The position numbers and the translations under genes were made by a program. The notes below the pieces were generated by a model that did no database searches, had not been told where the DNA came from, and saw only the letters and a list, made by a program, of their open reading frames with translations. A DNA stretch of 64,000 nucleotides from Acididesulfobacillus acetoxydans (lineage in GTDB: Bacteria > Bacillota > Desulfitobacteriia > Desulfitobacteriales > Desulfitobacteriaceae), in the NCBI RefSeq assembly GCF_900016645.1, contig NZ_CDGJ01000003.1. One strand, given 5' to 3'. Below are positions 60,580 through 64,000 of this stretch, piece by piece (position 1 is the stretch's first letter; each line of letters begins with the position of its first letter).

Positions 60580-61116
60580 CTAAGACGCTGACCCCCGCAC
60601 TCCGAACTTCGCGGCAATCAGATCGCAAAGTCCGGCTGCGTCATCCAAACCATAACAGGGTACGCCGGTATCAAACGCGGTGTCGGTCGCGATCGCGATC
60701 AGTTCTTCCGGCGCGCAGAGCAGTTCCCGGTGCGCGGCCGCCCGGAAGACTTCGATCTTAGGTTTCTTGCCGTGTTTGTACCCTTCGGTAAAAATCAGGT
60801 CCACTCCCCGGATCAGGGCGATCACGGCATCCAGATCCTGCTCTTCCCGAACAGCCTCCAGGATGGCAATTTTCTTCGGTGAAGAGATGACCACCGTGTC
60901 TGCCCCGGCTTGGGCAAAGCGCCAAGTATCCTTACCCGGCCTGTCCATTTCAAACCCGTGCACATCGTGCTTAACGGCGGCGACCCGCCAATTTCTGCGT
61001 TTGGCCTCGCTCACCAGCTTTTCCAGCAGAGTCGTCTTACCCGCGTTCGACTTGCCGACGACAGAAACGACTGGAATTCCGGCCGGACCGTCACCCGTCT
61101 GTTCCAACATAGCCAC
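60580..61116 (-). CDS. mobB: Molybdopterin-guanine dinucleotide biosynthesis protein MobB
   Basis: A 178-residue P-loop GTPase: Walker A VVGKSNAGKTTLLEKL, AAVKHDVHGFEMDRPGKDTWRFAQAGAD (MobB signature) and 'LIFTEGYKHGKKPKIEVFR'. It assists MGD attachment to molybdopterin. The GTG at 61116 is 7 nt after GGGAGG and only 2 nt past the moeA stop, so translation is coupled. Supports presence of Mo- or W-enzymes elsewhere in the genome. Confidence 0.93.
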   Translation of the reverse strand: MAMLEQTGDGPAGIPVVSVVGKSNAGKTTLLEKLVSEAKRRNWRVAAVKHDVHGFEMDRPGKDTWRFAQAGADTVVISSPKKIAILEAVREEQDLDAVIALIRGVDLIFTEGYKHGKKPKIEVFRAAAHRELLCAPEELIAIATDTAFDTGVPCYGLDDAAGLCDLIAAKFGVRGSAS

Positions 61117-61118
61117 GC

Positions 61119-62333
61119 TCAATCCTCCCATTCTCCCATCCAATAAGCCTCCAGGATCTCCCCTTCTTCCACCGGACCGTGTCCGCCCGGAATGTCAACC
61201 AGGAGCTGCCGCCCCACCATGGATTTCAAAATACCCGATCCCTGCGCTCCTTCCGGGTCGGCCCACACGGTACTTTCCCTCATCACCGCTTTCGCCCGCA
61301 AAAAGCGGCGCTGCCGCCCTCCTTTGGCGAATCCCCCCGCCATCCTCACCGCGAATTTCCGTCCCAATGGGTCTGCCAGACCCGCGCACAGCCGCAAGGC
61401 CGGGCGCACCAGCAATTCAAAAGTGACCAGCGCGGCCGCGGGGTTGCCGGAAAGGGAGAAATACAGGCGCCCGTCTTTCTCTCCCACACAGGCCGGAGTG
61501 CCGGGCTTCAACCGCACTTTCCAGAAGAGAATCTCGCAGCCGTAGGCCTCCAAGGAGCGGGGCAGCAAATCATAGTCTCCTACGGATGCCCCCCCGGTTG
61601 TGACGACCATGTCCACGTCTTCCAGGTCCCGTAAGGCCTGCAGGGTTTCTGCCTGCCTATCGGGTACCAACGGCTTTTGGACGACCTCACACCCGGCTGC
61701 GAGCAGAAGTCCCAGCAGCGTGAAACTATTGCTGTTATAGATCTTGCCCGGGGCCAGCGGCTCGCCGGCCTCCGTCAGTTCGCTGCCGCTGGAGAAAACC
61801 CCGACGCGCGGTTTGCGCCGGACCGGCACCCGGTCCAAGCCAAACGCCGCCAAGAGTCCCACCGCCGCCGGGCTCAGTCTCGTTCCTTGCCCGAGCAGGA
61901 AATCCCCTCTTTTCAGCTCGTCCCCCTCGGGGACAACGTTGGCGCCCGGCAGAACCGGGCGCTTGACGACGACATCTCCCCCTTCCGACACGGTGTCCTC
62001 CATTCGGACCACGCAGTTGGCCCCCGGGGGCAAGGGAGCCCCTGTAAAAATCTTCGCCGCCTCGCCCGCCAAGATCGTCCGCTCCGGCCACGACCCGGCC
62101 GGAATTTCGCTCACAACTTTCAGACGCAAAGGGCCCGCGCTCAGCGCCTCGGCCCGGTAGGCATACCCGTCCAGTGGAGAGCGATCGAAAGGGGGATGAG
62201 CAAGAGGAGAATAGAGATCCCGGGCTAAGACCCTGCCGTAAGCCGCGGTCAAGGCCACCTCTTCGCTCGCCGCCCGGTGCACCCGGGAAAGAATAAGTTC
62301 CCTTGCCTCTTCCAGTTCTAAGTTCGTCCGCAT
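61119..62333 (-). CDS. moeA: Molybdopterin molybdenumtransferase MoeA
   Basis: A 404-residue MoeA inserting molybdate into adenylylated molybdopterin. FDRSPLDGYAYRAEAL, 'IFTGAPLPPGANCVVRMED', the MPT-binding domain GVFSSGSEL and 'VVTTGGASVGDYDLLPRSLE', and C-terminal FSLSGNPAAALVTFELLVRP are diagnostic. The ATG at 62333 (GGGG 9 nt upstream) starts the standard sequence MRTNLELEEARELI; the frame is open 69 codons further into the DUF342 gene 3' end. Operon with mobB. Confidence 0.94.
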   Translation of the reverse strand: MRTNLELEEARELILSRVHRAASEEVALTAAYGRVLARDLYSPLAHPPFDRSPLDGYAYRAEALSAGPLRLKVVSEIPAGSWPERTILAGEAAKIFTGAPLPPGANCVVRMEDTVSEGGDVVVKRPVLPGANVVPEGDELKRGDFLLGQGTRLSPAAVGLLAAFGLDRVPVRRKPRVGVFSSGSELTEAGEPLAPGKIYNSNSFTLLGLLLAAGCEVVQKPLVPDRQAETLQALRDLEDVDMVVTTGGASVGDYDLLPRSLEAYGCEILFWKVRLKPGTPACVGEKDGRLYFSLSGNPAAALVTFELLVRPALRLCAGLADPLGRKFAVRMAGGFAKGGRQRRFLRAKAVMRESTVWADPEGAQGSGILKSMVGRQLLVDIPGGHGPVEEGEILEAYWMGEWED

Positions 62334-62409
62334 AAATTCCATCCCCACTTCATAAACACTGACACTGCCTAAATATCCCGGAAACACTGCCCAATCACGG
62401 GAACGCTCT

Positions 62410-64000
62410 TCAAGACGGCGGAGTGGATGATCCGGGCTCAATCCCGCCCCTGATTCCCGGCCAGGCGCCGGCACGCAGTTTTTCCACTTGCACCCGTCCC
62501 TCCGCCCGAAATATCTCCAGATTCCGGCACGCTTCTTCAATCCGAATTATTTCCTTATTCACGCTTACCAATACATTCGGATGACAGTAATCCACCTTGA
62601 GCCTTTTCGTCCCGCTGATTTGCACTAAGGTGCTAGAAACCTCCGACCCTCCCAGTTCCCGGATAAAGACATTTCCGCCGGCCAAAACGCTGCCGCCTCG
62701 GCAGACTCCTTGGATTTCGACGTCTCCGTCCGCCTGAAGCTGAACATTATAGGTGCCCTTGCTGCAGAAGAAATCCCCGCCGCAGGCCACGGTCGTGCCC
62801 TGGATGTATTCGACCCGGCAGTTCAAGTGTTCCGGAACCTCCGGGGAGATGTTCGCGACCATGCGGGCCAGGACCTCCTCGACTTTCACCAGGGCCGGAA
62901 CAGACTGAGGATCCAAAGGACCCAGGCCTGTCAAAAACCGCTTGCCGGTGTGAATAGCGTCGATGAATTCTTTGGTCACGAGTTCGTCTTTGTGTCCCCG
63001 CAGATAGCTTTCCGTTTCCGCCATCTTTTTCGGGAATTTGGCGAAATTCCGCTCCAGGATCAGTTTCAGGCTTTGTCCCGATCTTAGCCGGGCGGCCCCG
63101 GCAGCTGCGACCAGTTCGGCCGTTTGACGCAGGCACTCCCTCAGATCACCCTGCAGTTCTTGCAGCCGGCGCAGCAAGCCGGAGTGAAAGACATATTTTT
63201 CGCCCACGGTAATCCGACCGCCGTAAACAGGCCGCTTGACGCTCAGCCCTTTTTCGGCCCGTATCTCCGCGTGTGACACCCCGCCGTTGATTTCCACTCT
63301 GCCTTTGGCTGCGACCCGCAGTCCGTCCTGCACATTGCCGTTGATCACCACGTCCCCGGGAAACTCAATACTGCCGCTTTCCAAGTCGACATCTTGATTC
63401 AGAACATAGACATTGTCCACCCCATAAGTATAATTGTCAAACTTAACCGGTCGTCCCGGACAGGTCGCCAAGACTTCCAAGCCATCCTCAGACAAGCGGA
63501 CGTTCTGTTTCAGGCGGAATTGGAAATCTTTCCACGCTTCCACCGGAATGGCCCGCCCCAAGATATTTGTCCCCGGCACCCCCGGCACTCCGGGAATCTT
63601 GCGGGCTAAGACCGCCCCCTCGGGTACCAGTTCGATCTTCGAGGCAAAGAAATCAATCCGATCCCGTTGCTCCGCCATGACCTGACTTTTTTGGTCCGGC
63701 AGCTCCAGCAAGCGCGGCGGCCGGCCGGGAACCGGCGCCTGTGCCTTAGCCACGACCACCTCTTCCCCATCGGCGACCGCCAGCATTTCACTCCAGGCTT
63801 GTTCACGGATGCCGTAAACGATTTTTAGTTCCCGGAGATCTTCTGCCAAACGCTCTTGATCCCAGTACTCACCCGCAGGGGGGCCTTCCTCCCAAAACAC
63901 ATGCGCCTCAATACTTAACATCTCCCCGTAAGGAATCGACTCCGGCAGGGCGAACCTTCCGGGCCTGCGTTTGACAACTTTGGCGGCAGCCTCCAACCCC
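62410..64000 (-). CDS. DUF342/FapA family protein, N-terminus outside the window
   Basis: At least 528 codons, open to the right edge, so the start is probably missing; a TTG at 63996 is possible but has no clear support. The FapA-N-like domain (about 40-110, 'LKIVYGIREQAWSEML') precedes a right-handed beta-helix rich in Gly/Val (PGDVVINGNVQDGLRVAAKGRVEINGGVSHAEI and GDVEIQGVCRGGSVLAGGNVFIRELGG), split by a coiled coil (270-340). FapA-type proteins are linked to flagellar or polar organisation and polymer assembly in some bacteria; role here unknown. Confidence 0.82.
   Translation of the reverse strand, partial: GLEAAAKVVKRRPGRFALPESIPYGEMLSIEAHVFWEEGPPAGEYWDQERLAEDLRELKIVYGIREQAWSEMLAVADGEEVVVAKAQAPVPGRPPRLLELPDQKSQVMAEQRDRIDFFASKIELVPEGAVLARKIPGVPGVPGTNILGRAIPVEAWKDFQFRLKQNVRLSEDGLEVLATCPGRPVKFDNYTYGVDNVYVLNQDVDLESGSIEFPGDVVINGNVQDGLRVAAKGRVEINGGVSHAEIRAEKGLSVKRPVYGGRITVGEKYVFHSGLLRRLQELQGDLRECLRQTAELVAAAGAARLRSGQSLKLILERNFAKFPKKMAETESYLRGHKDELVTKEFIDAIHTGKRFLTGLGPLDPQSVPALVKVEEVLARMVANISPEVPEHLNCRVEYIQGTTVACGGDFFCSKGTYNVQLQADGDVEIQGVCRGGSVLAGGNVFIRELGGSEVSSTLVQISGTKRLKVDYCHPNVLVSVNKEIIRIEEACRNLEIFRAEGRVQVEKLRAGAWPGIRGGIEPGSSTPPS

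Overview
The window reads as chromosome of an endospore-forming, motile, largely anaerobic Firmicute of the Clostridia, most like the Peptococcaceae/Desulfitobacterium-Desulfotomaculum group. Evidence: a spoIIGA-sigE-sigG-ymxH sporulation block, a Gram-positive dcw (division and cell wall) cluster with a PASTA-containing SpoVD-type transpeptidase and a meso-diaminopimelate-type MurE, CWB2 surface-protein repeats, PerR, a CooC-type CO-dehydrogenase maturation ATPase and molybdopterin genes. Genus is not resolved. Almost all genes lie on the minus strand; only the 27557, 54688 (broken) and 59575 genes are on plus.

1-7523 (minus): start of a YggS-type PLP protein, an HlyD-like membrane protein, a PhoR/PhoP-type two-component pair, pgeF, then ymxH, sigG, sigE and spoIIGA. 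7783-27200 (minus): the dcw cluster, in transcription order mraZ, rsmH, ftsL-like, spoVD/pbpB, murE, murF, mraY, murD, ftsW/spoVE, murG, a degenerate Mur-ligase-like ORF exactly where murC would sit, murB, murA, ftsQ, sbp, ftsZ. No intact murC and no ftsA are present. Four MraZ boxes precede mraZ.

27557-34583: a plus-strand membrane protein converges with a complete ribose operon rbsRDACBK that has a clear sigma-A promoter and two LacI-type operators. 34584-41000: a stand-alone dihydrolipoamide dehydrogenase with a long low-complexity insert, a DUF4363/DUF421 pair, a CBS protein and a CWB2-Ig-LRR surface protein. 41107-43600: two flagellar hook/rod genes behind a sigma-28-type promoter. 43988-49000: a DUF1858 protein, a MetE-like protein, a membrane-anchored GH2-like pseudoenzyme and PerR.

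49178-54156 (minus) is a collinear block ccdA - cooC - MoxR AAA+ - CoxE-like VWA - 51-aa CxxC protein - 2[4Fe-4S] ferredoxin, closed by a strong terminator. It looks like a redox/metal-cofactor assembly module. 54688-55370 holds gene remnants. 55374-56710 is a TSUP exporter plus DUF1634 gene behind a leader RNA whose closing stem and terminator hairpin are mutually exclusive, a riboswitch-like layout I could not assign to a known class. The right end has PHP phosphatase, GNAT, Na/Pi cotransporter, mobB, moeA and a DUF342/FapA protein cut by the window edge.

Short GC-rich tandem repeats are unusually common, in intergenic DNA, across 3' gene ends, and apparently as low-complexity inserts within conserved enzymes (MurB, Lpd, FtsL, MurD tail, the MurC-like ORF). 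No tRNA, rRNA, complete insertion sequence or CRISPR array was recognised.
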